A stretch of 64,000 bases of DNA, taken from assembly GCA_020137815.1 (NCBI GenBank), contig CM035351.1, positions 8,755,100 to 8,819,099 of the forward strand, read 5' to 3'. How positions within the stretch are numbered: position 1 is the first letter of the stretch; each line of letters starts with the position of its first letter. The position numbers and the translations under genes were made by a program. The DNA comes from Hormiphora californensis. Lineage: Eukaryota > Ctenophora > Tentaculata > Cydippida > Pleurobrachiidae. The notes under the pieces were generated by a model. The model did not search any database. It worked only from the letters and a program-made list of their open reading frames with translations, and was not told the DNA's origin. Of the stretch, positions 12,242-33,753 are shown in pieces.

Positions 12242-15226
12242 TCACACAACGTTCTTTCTTCCTGCATCTCTGAAATCATTTGGGACCGTCGTGTAGCCAC
12301 GCACCGGTGGTCTGTCATGGAATTGCTTCATGAATGCACCCAAGTTAGCCTTTAACCCAGGAAGGGTGCCTGAAAGAGTAACCTCTCGAGGGAGTCTGTT
12401 CCATAGTTGAGGTGCCCTGAAGCTGAACGAGTTGTACAACTGACCTGCCCATTTGGAATCTGCCCAGTAAGGGTATTTCTGTGTCTTTGCCTGGACTCCT
12501 AACCGGCCAATCTGGAACTCCATTTGCACACAGTTGGGTACTAGCCCGTGATAGATTTTCCAAACGTGTATCATCTCATATCGTTGACGTCTTCTCTGGA
12601 GGGACATGAGATCCAGCGCCTCTAGACGCTGCCAATAGTCCAGCTCCTTCATCCCTTGGATCTTCCGGGTAAATGCCCGTTGGACGTTCTCTACTGCCTG
12701 GATGTCAGCGATTCTCGTTGGACACCACACCAAACAGCAGTATTCCAAAATCGGTCGAACCAACGCCTTATATAGGGTTAGAAGTACCTCACGGGATCTA
12801 CTCCTGAATGCACAGAATATCCATCCTGCCATCATGTTAGCTCTCCTCACAATATCACCAATGTGATGAGTCCACGTACCATCCGCCGATAGCCAAACGC
12901 CCAAGTCTTTCACATGCTGCTCTGGCTCCACCACAGTTCCTCCCGAAGTAACATAGGATAAGGTTTCTGCAGCGAAAGGCAGCTCTCTCAGGAGTTTAGA
13001 TCTGCCTAGCGAGTAGTTTACCAGTTGAAATTTTTCCTCATGAAGTCTCATATTATTAGTCAGAGACCACTGACTCACATTTCCCAAGTCCTTCTGGAGT
13101 TCTGCCTGGTCTAGCAATGTCCGTATTACCTGTATGAGCTTCGTGTCGTCTGCAAACGACAAAGCGTCAGCACTTGACAAAGACTCCTTCAAGTCGATTA
13201 CGTAAAAGATGAACAAAATAGGGCCCAGCACGCTTCCCTGGATCACACTACTTAGGACCCACTCCCACCGCGACTGCTCCCCATCCACTAGCACTGCCTG
13301 CTTCCTATTTGTTAGGAATTCCTTGATCCAGGCAAGTAGCTTTCCTCGTACACCATATTTTTGTAGTTTTCTCAGTAGGACCCCAGTATCAACACGGTCA
13401 AACGCTTTCTGGAAGTCCAGATATAGCACATCAACTTCGTTGTTATCCGTTAGATGTTTGAGAACCCTGTCAATGTGTGCAAGCAGATGAGTCATTGTAC
13501 TTCTCCCTTTTCTGAACCCATGTTGACGGTTACAATGTAGTTCTGCCCTCTCAAGGAACTCAGTCAGATGATTCCTGATAATTCTCTCAAAGGTTTTCGA
13601 AAGATGAGACGTCAGTGATACTGGTCTATAGTTCCCTGGTGCTGAACGATCACCTTTCTTGAAAATGGGGCAGATGAACTGCTCCTTCATAACGGGTGGT
13701 ATTTTACCAGATTCAAACGAGGACTGCCATATAATCCAGATGGGATAGGACAAGGTTCGACGGCAGTTCTTCAAGACTATGGACGGTATGTCACCAGGAG
13801 GGGCCGCTGAATTCGGTTTCAGTTCCTTTAGTGCCTGTTCAATGTCCGCCTTCGTGAAACTGATGTCGCTTATTTCCGCTTCATTTTCCTCAATGTTCTC
13901 CACTGCCTTTTCAGGGTCCACGTCCAGTGGGTTGCTAAACACCCTAACATACTGACTCTGTAGGAGTTCTGCTTTCTCCTTCGAGTTCGTAGTGAGCGAA
14001 CCATCCTGCCTCTGGAGTGGAGCCACCGCTGATTTGACCTTGGATAGAGATTTAGCATGACTGTAGAAGAATTTAGGGTTCACTTTGATTGCGGAAGCAG
14101 CTCGTACTTCATCCCCCTGCTCCTTTTCTTTTACATGAGCTTTGACGGCGAGCGTTATTTTCCCGGCCATCTCCTCAATTTTGAGCTTCGTCGTGCCTTT
14201 TGCGTCTACCATTCTCTTGTTCAACTTTCTTCTCCTGCTACGAAGGTGCCGGAGTGTTTTGTCCTTCCGTTTACTTTTCCAGCGTTTCAGCTCAGTGAAG
14301 ATCTTACAGACCTGGAGGACCGTAAGTCTCACTACCTCTAAAAAGCTACCATCGGGGTCTTCCATTTCTGTACACAGTAGTTGAAGCTGATCCCAGTCCA
14401 CCTCGTCAAAGGCAGAGTTTAGCCTATCAAAGTCAGCTTTTAAGAGATTAAGTTCCGCAAAGTCTGACATAACACGATCGTCCCTGGGGGGCTTCGCCGT
14501 GCAATTGTAGGTCAGGGTACATGTAACCATCTCATGATCAGAAATCCCGAGGTCCTCACCCCTAGTTGAAAGGACATAATCGGGACGGTTGGTTAGCACC
14601 AGATCTAAGACGTTCTCTCCTCTAGTAGGAAAATTGACCATTTGGCTGAGAGAATTATCGTCTACCAAGTTACCCATAATATTGTACAAGGGATGGTCAA
14701 TAGTTTCATACAACCCTCCTCTCCATTTCAGGAGTGGGAGATTAAAATCACCCATCAACCACAGGTCCGGAACTGTTTTTTCCCGGCTATGAGTATCAAT
14801 AAACGTCTGCAGTTTTTTCACCAGTCTCTGAAAAGCTGTTGCATCTGTACCAGCTCGATATATAACTGCCACTATTGAGTGGGTGTTGCCCATGTAGACG
14901 GCTGCCAGGTTGTTACTTGTGTCCGAATACTCCACTTGATCTGATATAGCGAGGCTAGAGTGGACATACAGGGCACATCCTCCTCCTATCCTGCCCTGCC
15001 TATCGCATCTCACCAGGTTATATCCGGAAATCTTCAGCTGGGCCTCCGCCATATACCCTCTCCACCAGGTTTCCGTTATGCCCAGGAAAGCCACAGGAGT
15101 GGTCTCGTCGTCCACCATGTCTCGTACCACCTCAAGTTTCCAGGTAGTCTCCGCGGATGGACAAAAACTCCTGGCATTTAGGAGGTGAAACTTTGAAGTA
15201 TGGGGTGTATTCCTGCTGTTCCCCAA
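12242..15226 (-). CDS. LINE ORF2: APE endonuclease plus reverse transcriptase (994 aa)
   Basis: Nicks the target and reverse-transcribes the element RNA. The N-terminal third is an apurinic-endonuclease-like domain with LGITETWW, WLMGDFNLP and the catalytic GISDH. The middle is a reverse transcriptase with YLDFQKAFDRVD and the active-site box LSFADDTKLI. The C-terminal part has the usual VRPILEYCCLVW and ends RPPVRGYT. No stop or frameshift in 994 codons. One oddity: the usual SG-V-P-Q-G box before the active site reads SSVIQGSVLGP. The first Met lies inside the end of ORF1 in another frame (49-bp overlap), so translation probably depends on reinitiation or frameshifting. Confidence 0.9.
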   Translation of the reverse strand: MGNSRNTPHTSKFHLLNARSFCPSAETTWKLEVVRDMVDDETTPVAFLGITETWWRGYMAEAQLKISGYNLVRCDRQGRIGGGCALYVHSSLAISDQVEYSDTSNNLAAVYMGNTHSIVAVIYRAGTDATAFQRLVKKLQTFIDTHSREKTVPDLWLMGDFNLPLLKWRGGLYETIDHPLYNIMGNLVDDNSLSQMVNFPTRGENVLDLVLTNRPDYVLSTRGEDLGISDHEMVTCTLTYNCTAKPPRDDRVMSDFAELNLLKADFDRLNSAFDEVDWDQLQLLCTEMEDPDGSFLEVVRLTVLQVCKIFTELKRWKSKRKDKTLRHLRSRRRKLNKRMVDAKGTTKLKIEEMAGKITLAVKAHVKEKEQGDEVRAASAIKVNPKFFYSHAKSLSKVKSAVAPLQRQDGSLTTNSKEKAELLQSQYVRVFSNPLDVDPEKAVENIEENEAEISDISFTKADIEQALKELKPNSAAPPGDIPSIVLKNCRRTLSYPIWIIWQSSFESGKIPPVMKEQFICPIFKKGDRSAPGNYRPVSLTSHLSKTFERIIRNHLTEFLERAELHCNRQHGFRKGRSTMTHLLAHIDRVLKHLTDNNEVDVLYLDFQKAFDRVDTGVLLRKLQKYGVRGKLLAWIKEFLTNRKQAVLVDGEQSRWEWVLSSVIQGSVLGPILFIFYVIDLKESLSSADALSFADDTKLIQVIRTLLDQAELQKDLGNVSQWSLTNNMRLHEEKFQLVNYSLGRSKLLRELPFAAETLSYVTSGGTVVEPEQHVKDLGVWLSADGTWTHHIGDIVRRANMMAGWIFCAFRSRSREVLLTLYKALVRPILEYCCLVWCPTRIADIQAVENVQRAFTRKIQGMKELDYWQRLEALDLMSLQRRRQRYEMIHVWKIYHGLVPNCVQMEFQIGRLGVQAKTQKYPYWADSKWAGQLYNSFSFRAPQLWNRLPREVTLSGTLPGLKANLGAFMKQFHDRPPVRGYTTVPNDFRDAGRKNVV

Positions 15227-16470
15227 GTTGTTTTCATATTTCCTCCCCCTAGCGGATCCACCACCTGAGTCTTGAACTCCAGTAACTGTAGGACCACCGA
15301 TTGCTGTATTTCTGCCTTCATGACCTCCAGTGCTTTCAGTAAAAAATCCTTTGTTAGGGGCTCTTCCCTCTTCACTTCTGGTTTCTCTTTACGAGGTTCG
15401 GCATTTATCTTTTCCAGTGTCTCCAGGAGAAACTCCTTAGTTACTGGTCCTCCAACTTTTTCTGTCTCCGGCATTTTCCTCTGCCGCTTAGCTCTAAACG
15501 CCGTGTCTGCTGTGTCTCCTACCTGAGCAGAGGGTTTCCATGCCGTTGTCCGCTTTGACCCTTCTGGTTTCCAGGGGTTCTGGGGTTCCTCTCTCGTCCT
15601 ACTAGTGTGCAATAGGTGTGTCATTCTACACTGGTTGTCGTAGCACGCTCTTCTTGCATCGGAACCCTTACACAGGGGTGGATGATGAAACTTGCACTGC
15701 GCTCCCTTGATGCAGCCATAACGTTTGGAACCTCCATAGTTGCAGAATCTCTTGCAAAGTACCGGGTGAAGTTTTGGGCATGATTTTCCGTTCACCAACT
15801 GATCTCCTTTTCTGCCGTGTCTGCAATTTTTGTTCAGAAAGTAACTACATACATTTCCGGAGTTAATTTCCAATGTTTTGTCCCCATCCTCTGTACCTTT
15901 CTTCCTCGTATCTTCTTTTTTCTCTGCCGCCTTGTTGTCGTCAGCGTCGACCTTCTCGTCACCATCCTTCTCGGTGCCGACTGTCTTCTCATCCTCCGTC
16001 TCATTCGGGTCTTGGTTCTGCTCCTCCCTGTCAGTATTTTCCTCATTTTTCTTCCAGCAGCAAAAGCATAACCATACAGACCCAAGCCTGCTTCCCTCTA
16101 CTGAGAACTTACATGCGTGTGCCCCTTGCCCACACAGAAAGCACCTCAATATGGGTTTTTTCCCAAGTTCGATCCTGTATTTTTCACCGCAGTCTTGACA
16201 GTCAATGGGAAACAACGTTTCTATCTGGAGAACTATCTTGTCCGCCAGCTCTCGCTTGTCTCGAGATTTCCCGTCCCGTCCCACTAGCGGTACTCCCAGA
16301 ACCTTACATACCGGTTTCAGTTCATCGTTAGTTTTAACTTTCATCCGGCTAACATTTTCCTCGTGGCTATCCTCAAACTCGTAAACTTCGACAGCTTTCG
16401 CACCCTTGGCACCAGCCGCTGTCCTCAAGTTCGCCAACACTGTCTCCACTATTCCTGCATCATCGGACAT
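15178..16470 (-). CDS. LINE ORF1: PHD-like and CCCH zinc-finger RNA-binding protein
   Basis: Chaperone and RNA-binding partner of ORF2. Residues about 95-145 form a Cys/His cluster of PHD type (CQDCGEKY, CFLCGQGAHACK, CFCC). After a long acidic, Lys-rich linker come three CCCH-like fingers (CSYFLNKNC...H, CKRFCNYGG...C...H, CKGSDARRACYDNQC...H). The C-terminus has two FLLETLEKI/FLLKALEVM-like helices. Start chosen at MSDDAGIVETV; an in-frame upstream Met (16605) exists, but the extension crosses a run of 13 G and looks non-coding. PHD fingers are known in CR1-like ORF1 proteins. Confidence 0.75.
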   Translation of the reverse strand: MSDDAGIVETVLANLRTAAGAKGAKAVEVYEFEDSHEENVSRMKVKTNDELKPVCKVLGVPLVGRDGKSRDKRELADKIVLQIETLFPIDCQDCGEKYRIELGKKPILRCFLCGQGAHACKFSVEGSRLGSVWLCFCCWKKNEENTDREEQNQDPNETEDEKTVGTEKDGDEKVDADDNKAAEKKEDTRKKGTEDGDKTLEINSGNVCSYFLNKNCRHGRKGDQLVNGKSCPKLHPVLCKRFCNYGGSKRYGCIKGAQCKFHHPPLCKGSDARRACYDNQCRMTHLLHTSRTREEPQNPWKPEGSKRTTAWKPSAQVGDTADTAFRAKRQRKMPETEKVGGPVTKEFLLETLEKINAEPRKEKPEVKREEPLTKDFLLKALEVMKAEIQQSVVLQLLEFKTQVVDPLGGGNMKTTWGTAGIHPILQSFTS

Positions 16471-16660
16471 AGCTGCAAATGATTTGAGGGGGGGGGGGGG
16501 GTGCCGCCTCAAATTAATTTGTTTAAAGTAGTGTTGAAAAGTTTGATACGGAATGTTTCCACTTTCCAGGGAGGCCGGAGGGAAGGCTTTGTAAGGAACT
16601 GACACCGGTGTAGGATCTACAGGGCGCCGTTACGATCTGGGTATTTGGTGGCCTGTTTAA

Positions 16661-19600
16661 ACATTCATAAACATTCATAAATAAATTAAGCATTGTACAC
16701 AAAGTTTCAGCTCAAAAAGAGCTAACACTCAGACACCAAAAGGAATCGGGTTTTAATGGGCAGCCAAACAACATAGAAAAGCAAAACACCCCTGAATGAT
16801 TTACTCTCTGAAAACACTCGGATCGTTTCTCCAATCCAACAGGGAGTTACTGTGCTGAACACTATACCCACGAACCGGTGGCTGGTCAGGGATGGTGGAC
16901 AGATATTTACCGAGCGACTGCTTTAGCTCGAGTAGGGAAGCTGAAGATCTCACTACCCGAGGCACTGCATTCCATAACTGAGCTCCTTTTACGCCGAATG
17001 ATGAGTCATAGGGGCCAGAGATGGATTTTTGGGCCAAGTAGTTATACCGAGGGATTACCGCTCTGGTGCCAAGGCGTGGGTGCTCTGTAAACAAGAGACT
17101 CGTACTGTTTGGTACTACCTTATGCAAGACCTTCCAGACGTGGATAATTATATATCGTTCTCGGCGCCGTTGAAGGGACAGGATTTTGAGGTGATGGATT
17201 CTGTCCCAGTAATTCATGCCCGAACAACTCGCGATCCTGCGGGTGAATTGTCTCTGTGCCTCCTCAACCAGTGCAATATCTGACTTTTTGACAGGGTTCC
17301 ATAGGGGACAACAGTATTCAACCTGGGGTCTGACGATGGATTTGAGTAGGGTTAGCATGGTGTCATCCGATCTATCCCGAAACACACTAAGTGCCCAGCC
17401 ACTCATCCGACGAGCCTTAGTCGTGATGCTGCCGATATGCTCCGACCATGCACAGTTTGTTGAAACAAGGACTCCTAGGTCTTTGACAGATTCGCTAGGG
17501 GATATCGTTTCGCCTCCAGGCCCACTGTAGGAGTAGTTTTCATTGGAGAATGGCAGCTCTCTTAACAGTTGGGTGGAGCGAAGAGTATAGTTCATAACTT
17601 CAAATTTGTCCTGGTGTAGGGACATGTTGTTATCTGTCGCCCAACGTGCAAACACAGCTAGACTTTTCTGGAGATCCTCTCTATCATCCAATGACTTGAT
17701 TGCCTTCCACAGCTTGGAATCGTCTGCGAAGGTGAGGACTGTGCCAGAAAGAAGTGTCTCTATGTCTATCATATAGACTAAAAACAACAAGGGACCAATA
17801 ACTGTACCCTGTGGGACACCACTGATGACCAATTCCTCCCGAGACTGAGCACCATCTACCATCACTGTTTGTACTCTTTCTGAAAGGAAGTTGTTGATCC
17901 AACGGTGTAGCTGTCCCCGAATACCGTATTTTTCCAATTTTGCCATCAAGACCTTGACATCGACTTTGTCAAAAGCCTTCTCCATGTCTAAATACACAAC
18001 ATCCACTTCGTGTCCGTTATTCAGTTCTCTCATGACATTATCGTAGTGGTTTAAGAGTTGAGTCAAGCAGCTTCTGTTCCTCCGGAAACCATGCTGGCCA
18101 TCGTTGAAGAGCCCATTTCCCTCCAGATGATCGACAACTTTGTTTCTTACAACTCTCTCAAATGTTTTAATCATGTGGGAGGTGAGTGCGACAGGCCGAT
18201 AATTTTTTGCCTCCATTTTGGATCCTTTCTTAAACACGGGTGTTATATATTGGCGTTTAAGGGTACGCTAACCAAAATTTTTTTTCGAGTGCAGGGAAAT
18301 CTCTCACCGTAGGGTTGTAGGCCATACCAAGGAGACCTCAAATATGCAATTTTAGCTCTTAAGTCGAATTCATATTTTTGCTACAGCTATTTAAAAAATG
18401 TCCTGTAAATACGTTTTTGGCATCTCAAAAATTTTTTTAAAAAGATAGGAGCATGAAAATTTGGGGATTTGAAGAGGACATGAAGGTGAATAACCACAAA
18501 AAAAAATTTTTGCAATCCGAGCTGATTTCCGGTCCTGAGATGGATTTCTTTTTTTCCACTTTAACGCCCTATTTGGCAAAGTTCCGAAAACATGTGAAAG
18601 CTGTAAATTGGTGAAAAGTTGCGTCTAACGATTGTCTAAGTGGCCATAAATTTTGGGCGTGTCCTTATTTGAAATAAGATGTACAGAGTTTTTTTTGTGA
18701 AAGCCGTCATTTTAGAAATAAATAAATTCCCTGTATCTCAAAAACGGCTGATCGTAGAGACCTGCGACTATGCTTAAACGATTCAGAAGGTCCGATTTTG
18801 GGGGGGTCTTCTGAGAGACATTTTGCTCCTACTTCAACCGTTTTTGCTGTAATTGCGAAAAACAAAAACCCATCTTCGCCATCGTGGATTTTTTGTGATT
18901 TTGTTTTTGGTGATTATAGGGACCCATATGGACCAAATAGTGAAGGAATTAGCTTGTTACACATTTTTCCATAGTTTCGGTCCTTTCTTAGCCAAAATTC
19001 CCTAATTACAGGATATTGGAGTTTAGCTTTTGCCCTTTCCATAGAATTTGTTTTTCGCAATTACAGCAAAAACGGTTGAAGTAGGAGCAAAATGTCTCTC
19101 AGAAGACCCCCCCAAAATCGGACCTTCTGAATCGTTTAAGCATAGTCTCAGGTCTCTACGATCAGCCGTTTTTGAGATACAGGGAATTTATTTATTTCTA
19201 AAATGACGGCTTTCACAAAAAAAACTCTGTACATCTTATTTCAAATAAGGACACGCCCAAAATTTATGGCCACTTAGATAATCGTTAGACGCAACTTTTC
19301 ACCAATTTACAGCTTTCACATGTTTTCGGAACTTTGCCAAATAGGGCGTTAAAGTGGAAAAAAAGAAATCCATCTCAGGACCGGAAATCAGCTCGGATTG
19401 CAAAAAAAAATTTTTTGGTTATTCCCCTTCATGTCCTCTTCAAATCCCCAAATTTTCATGCTCCTATCTTTTAAAAAAAATTTTTGAGATGCCAAAAACG
19501 TATTTACAGGACATTTTTTAAATAGCTGTAGCAAAAATATGAATTCGACTTGAGAGCTCAAATTGCATATTTGAGGTCTCCTTGGCATGGCCTACAACCC

Positions 19601-20565
19601 TACGGTGAGAGATTTCCCTGCACTCGAAAAAAATTTTTGGTTAGCGTACCCTTAAGGCATGTTGGTACGACACCCTCATGGAAAGAACAATCCCAAAGTA
19701 ACCATAAGGGGTATGCCAACTGTTTCCGGCACTTGGACAGTATAACCGCTGGTATGTCCCCTGGTGGTGCTCCAGCGTAAGGATCTAACTCAGCCAATGC
19801 ATCCTCAATACAGCCGGGAGTAAAATCAAGATTGTCCAGTGTGATGGTCGTAGAAGGAATATCCTTAGTAGCCTCCTCGGCCGAACACTTAGCAGGATCG
19901 CTAAATACCCCCACATACTGTGACTGAAGAATGTTTGATTTCTCCAGGGGATCATCGGTAACTGTGCCATCAGGTCTTAGGAGTGGGGCCACACTAGACT
20001 TGATTTTCCGATGCTTGTTTACAAATGACCAGAAAAACCGTGGATTACATTTGATAGTGCCAATAGCCTTTCTCTCTCTTCCTTCCAGAAGCCCAAGGAG
20101 GTGAACCTTTATCCTATCACCAGTCTTCTCAATTTTACGGTTAAGCTTATCAATCAGGGACTGGTAGGAACATCTCTCCCTAGCAAGTTTTAACCGGGAG
20201 TTCAACTTTTTCTGCCTTCTTTTCAATCGTTTCAGATAGGGATCCCTCTTCTTTAAATTGCTAAAAACCTTCCGTTTAGAATGCTTTTCGAACACGCCTA
20301 GAACAATCTCTGTAATACATTGGACATAGGCGTGGCCGCCATCTTCCATGTCATATGGAGCTAAGTGTTCGTCCCAGTTGATAGCGTCTAGCTCCTCACG
20401 TGCCCCGGTGAAGTCAGCATTGTGGTAATCAAGTGCCTTGAACCCTCTAGCAGCTCGTTTGCAGTCTGACTTAGCCTGTTTCAGCCCAACTCCCAGAATG
20501 CAAGAAACGAGAGCGTGGTCAGACATTTGGGTCGCCGTTACATCCAGGTGCCCGCTTCCAAAAAA
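16661..20565 (-). pseudogene. 5'-truncated CR1/L2-like LINE ORF2, split by a foldback element
   Basis: Second LINE copy, related to but distinct from its neighbour. The upstream piece (19656-20526) starts at the endonuclease motif MSDHALVSC and runs into the reverse transcriptase. The downstream piece (16801-18256) continues ITPVFKKG, then YLDMEKAFDKVD, SGVPQGTVIGPLLF and LTFADDSKL, and ends RPPVRGYSV. The 5' part (ORF1 and most of the endonuclease) is missing, as in common 5' truncation. The 3' end carries two copies of ACATTCATAA (16661-16680). Removing the inserted element and one TTAA restores the frame as PTCLKRQYITPVFKKG, so the LINE was open when it was hit. Confidence 0.88.
18261..19651. 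mobile_element. 1.39-kb foldback element with TTAA target duplication (piggyBac-like MITE)
   Basis: Ends are GGGTACGCTAACC and its reverse complement, flanked on both sides by TTAA (18257-18260 and 19652-19655), the duplication made by piggyBac-type transposases. The arms are nearly identical in inverted orientation for about 600 bp (18261-18868 against about 19047-19651) around a loop of about 180 bp. There are no coding frames. The insertion splits the LINE reverse-transcriptase frame at a Leu-Lys codon pair. Confidence 0.9.
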
Positions 20566-20576
20566 GTTGATTCAAG

Positions 20577-20637
20577 GCCTAACCCCAACCCTAACGGCTA
20601 ACCCTAACCCTACTTTAGCCCTAACTCTAAAAACCCG
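20577..20637. repeat. degenerate telomere-like repeats
   Basis: Interspersed CCCTAA words (GGCTAACCCTAACCCTAC, AGCCCTAACTC) next to the 5' break of the truncated LINE. Consistent with an interstitial TTAGGG-type tract; too short and degenerate to be a chromosome end. Confidence 0.6.
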
Positions 20638-20708
20638 TTTGTCAGCACTCACCAAACTCCCATATTTTAACGCTGCCCGGATCTTCACAAAGACAATACC
20701 AAGATACC

Positions 20709-20741
20709 AAGGCCTCCAGCAGACAGTCTGCTGGAGGCCTT
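20709..20741. repeat. short perfect hairpin
   Basis: Two 16-bp arms, AAGGCCTCCAGCAGAC and its reverse complement, around a single A. Followed by a T-run. No function assigned. Confidence 0.8.
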
Positions 20742-21162
20742 TGAATTTTTTACGGGTCGCATGAATCTGCTGCAGACTCACAGAAGACGCTAGGCGGTCA
20801 GGTGACACAATGGAGGCATGTCACATTTAAGTCAGAGTCTGCTGTATGCAGTAGGGATCTAGCAGAAGTTAGTTACAAACGAATCCAGGGAATCTAAACT
20901 ACTGGGAGCGTTTGAAAAAGCTGAAAATTGCTACAGTCTACACTACGGCATAATTATGATGTGGAAAATGGCCATTGGCCAATGGCAAAGCACCCAACAA
21001 CATGATAACAACAACAACCGTCTCGGTCGGACCAATCTATATAACCAAATTTGAAATTATATATTTGCTTCTATCATCAATTCTAGCTGGAAGTATACAG
21101 CTAGCAAATATCATCCTCATACCCATCTCACCTTTCTCTGATCACCATTTTAGTTAGACGAT
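20742..21162 (+). promoter_or_regulatory. upstream region of the centrin gene
   Basis: No exon. Contains GGCCATTGGCCAATGGC near 20970-20986, an inverted pair of CCAAT-type elements, followed by a CAACA-rich stretch and a pyrimidine-rich leader ending at the ATG (21163). Presumed promoter and 5' UTR by position. Confidence 0.35.
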
Positions 21163-21929
21163 ATGGCTGAAGCAATTGGTAAGGTTGGCAAGCGGGGTAA
21201 GAAGAAGAGGGAGCTAACAGCAGAACAAAAGGACGAGCTGAGGGAGGCATTTGATCTTTTTGATTCTGATAAAGATGGGGTCATTGATTATCATGAGCTC
21301 AAGGTGAGTTTTGAGTACTTGATGTGTGTCGCTCCCTGTAAAATATATATAATCCTTTTTTCTGTTTAGAATGCAATGGTTGCCTGTGGCGGCCGGTATA
21401 ATAAACTGATCATCATTTGTATTGAGAACTATTGTGTTTGAGAACTATGGTGTTTGTATTGATAACTATGTGTTTTAGTAATGTTGTCTACTTGCTATCA
21501 GGTTGCCATGAAGGCTCTGGGATTTGATGCTAAAAAGGCGGAGGTGCTGAAACTTATGAAAGACTACGACCGAGATGGCAGTGGAAATATGTTCTGGGAG
21601 GACTTCTTTGACATCAGTAAGTTATTTTATACAGTCTGTTTAAAAAGTTAACATAGCATTTTTTGGCGTCCCAACCTTGTCAGCAATGTCCCCTCTTCCA
21701 AACACAATCCACTCTCCCTTCCTAAATCCTAACTAAATCATCTCTCCTTGCTCAGTGAAGTCTAAAATGCTGGAGCGAAACCCGGAGGAAGAGATAAAGA
21801 AGGCATTTACACTATTTGATGATGAAGGGTAGGTGATAGTTCGTAATTCTGTATCAAACCCATAGTGTCAGTTTTGCTTCAGCTGACTAGGACTACAATG
21901 TCAAGTTGAACTTTGTTTCCCACTCCTGC

Positions 21930-21960
<31 letters not shown>

Positions 21961-22520
21961 AACTGTTCGTCCCGTTTATATTTCCTCTATTATTCCCTAT
22001 CCCTCAATACTCCATATTGACAGGACTGGAAAGATAACACTACGCAACCTCCGACGAGTTGCCAGGGAATTGGGTGAGAATATGACTGAGGAGGAGCTCA
22101 GGGCAATGATTGATGAATTTGATACCAGTGGAACTGGAGAAAGTGGGTTTGTTTTGTTTGATAATTTGATATGTTTGTGTGATTCCTGTGTGTCTTCCCT
22201 GTCATCTGTCTCTGTTAAATCGTGTTTGTTACCACGAATAGATATACGATTTGATTAGAATTGGATTCGATTGATTGAGATTGATTTGTCGACCAACTGC
22301 ACAACACTGCATTTGTTATTGTGGCGCGCGCGGTCGTGTCAGAATACAAAGTGCAGCTGTCAGCACTACGTGGCGGGACCGTGGGAATATTTAGTGGGAT
22401 TGGGACCAAATTAACGGCCAGTCACCCCATCTTTTATTCTAAGTACTGTGAAATGTTAACTCCTAATTAATTTCAGTTGACTTGAACAGATTCACGAGCA
22501 TCATGATAGGGGATCATTGA
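21163..22520 (+). CDS. centrin (caltractin), 5 exons
   Basis: Calcium-binding EF-hand protein of centrioles and basal bodies. Exons 21163-21303, 21502-21616, 21756-21828, 22024-22142, 22477-22520; every join is GT-AG and in phase, giving about 163 residues, close to typical centrins. The basic N-terminus ([14 protein letters not shown]) precedes four EF-hands: [36 protein letters not shown] and DTSGTGEIDLNR. Hands 1, 2 and 4 keep the acidic loop positions; hand 3 has Glu-Gly at positions 3-4, so binding there may be weaker. [11 protein letters not shown] and KAFTLFDDE are centrin signatures. The C-terminus is MIGDH, without the usual centrin KKTSLY-type tail. Intron 4 contains only short CT tracts. 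Confidence 0.92.
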
Positions 22521-22731
22521 AGAAACCAATTTCCCGCTGCAGAGACCTGAAAAATATGTACAATATGGAATGTGATATGTTTTTACATTTGTATAAATTC
22601 AGACTAATAATATACAATCTATCTTTATTATATCCAACACATTTAACAATTGTTTTGATTCTCCAAACACCTTTCCCATCGGGTTGCCCATAATGTCCCA
22701 ATTATTCGAACATCTTCTTTATAGCAAGATA

Positions 22732-32879
<10,148 letters not shown>

Positions 32880-33653
32880 AGCTGGAGCCTGTCACCATGA
32901 CAACAGGGGCATCCTTCCTCTTTGTAATCTCTATATCGGCCACCGGGAATAATCTATCAGGTTTAAATTTCAGGGATGTTGAAACACTTTTAGAAAACCA
33001 TTTTTATTTGTAAATAGAACTTTGTTAATGTGATGTTGAAAGTTATAAATTCCCAAATTGAATAGAAGTTTACTAGTAGGCCCGTTCGCCCTACGGGCGA
33101 ATTTCGGGGAAATGGTAGCTTGATTAGGGAACGCTGACATCACCTGCACCATCCGTTCCTAGCCTATCTCTCACTTTCTCCCAACCCATGTTGTTGTACG
33201 CTCTGGGCTTCCTGACAATGTCAAGGTGCGAATTTAAGAGATCAATGTCAGGGAGGTGCAGTGCTGTTCCCAGTTCCAGAAACTCATCACGTGAAAACTT
33301 GCCGATTCGGAGATTTCACCCTTGGGTAAAGTTATCAGTAGTCGTTGATTGGCTCGCTTGAACACGTTGGCGTAATCTGTCATATTCTCTAGCCTGCTCC
33401 CTGACAGCAGCAGTTCTCCTGGACCTAGCTTAGATAAACGTTGCCTAATAAGCAATAGCGCTTGGGATGGATGAGCTAGACATCAGGACAGAAGTAAAAG
33501 AATGTACGTGCAGAATTGAATTTCCCCTTGGTACCCAACTTCAACCGGGAGAGAGGTGTCCAGGTCACTCTAATAATTGCACGTGCAAGTGTAGTTGCTA
33601 GGTGATCTCTGTCACACAATTTGCTTAGTAAGTAGTATGATTATTACATCTGT

Positions 33654-33697
<44 letters not shown>

Positions 33698-33709
33698 ATC
33701 TCTATCTCT

Positions 33710-33753
<44 letters not shown>

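Larger units (their letters stand above)
12081..16620 (-). mobile_element. CR1/L2-like LINE retrotransposon, apparently full coding length
   Basis: A two-ORF non-LTR element on the minus strand: ORF1 (15178-16470), then ORF2 (12242-15226), which overlap. The 3' end at about 12081-12105 is a short tandem repeat, (GAACTT)n on the minus strand. Such microsatellite tails are typical of CR1/L2-like elements, which lack poly(A). Both frames are open, so this copy may be recent. The 5' limit is not sharp; it is taken near where similarity to coding sequence and the G-run (16489-16501) end. Confidence 0.8.

Noticed and set aside
13209-17530. Many plus-strand frames of 60-150 codons
   Set aside because: They are antisense shadows of the minus-strand LINE ORF1 and ORF2 frames, which carry the recognisable motifs.
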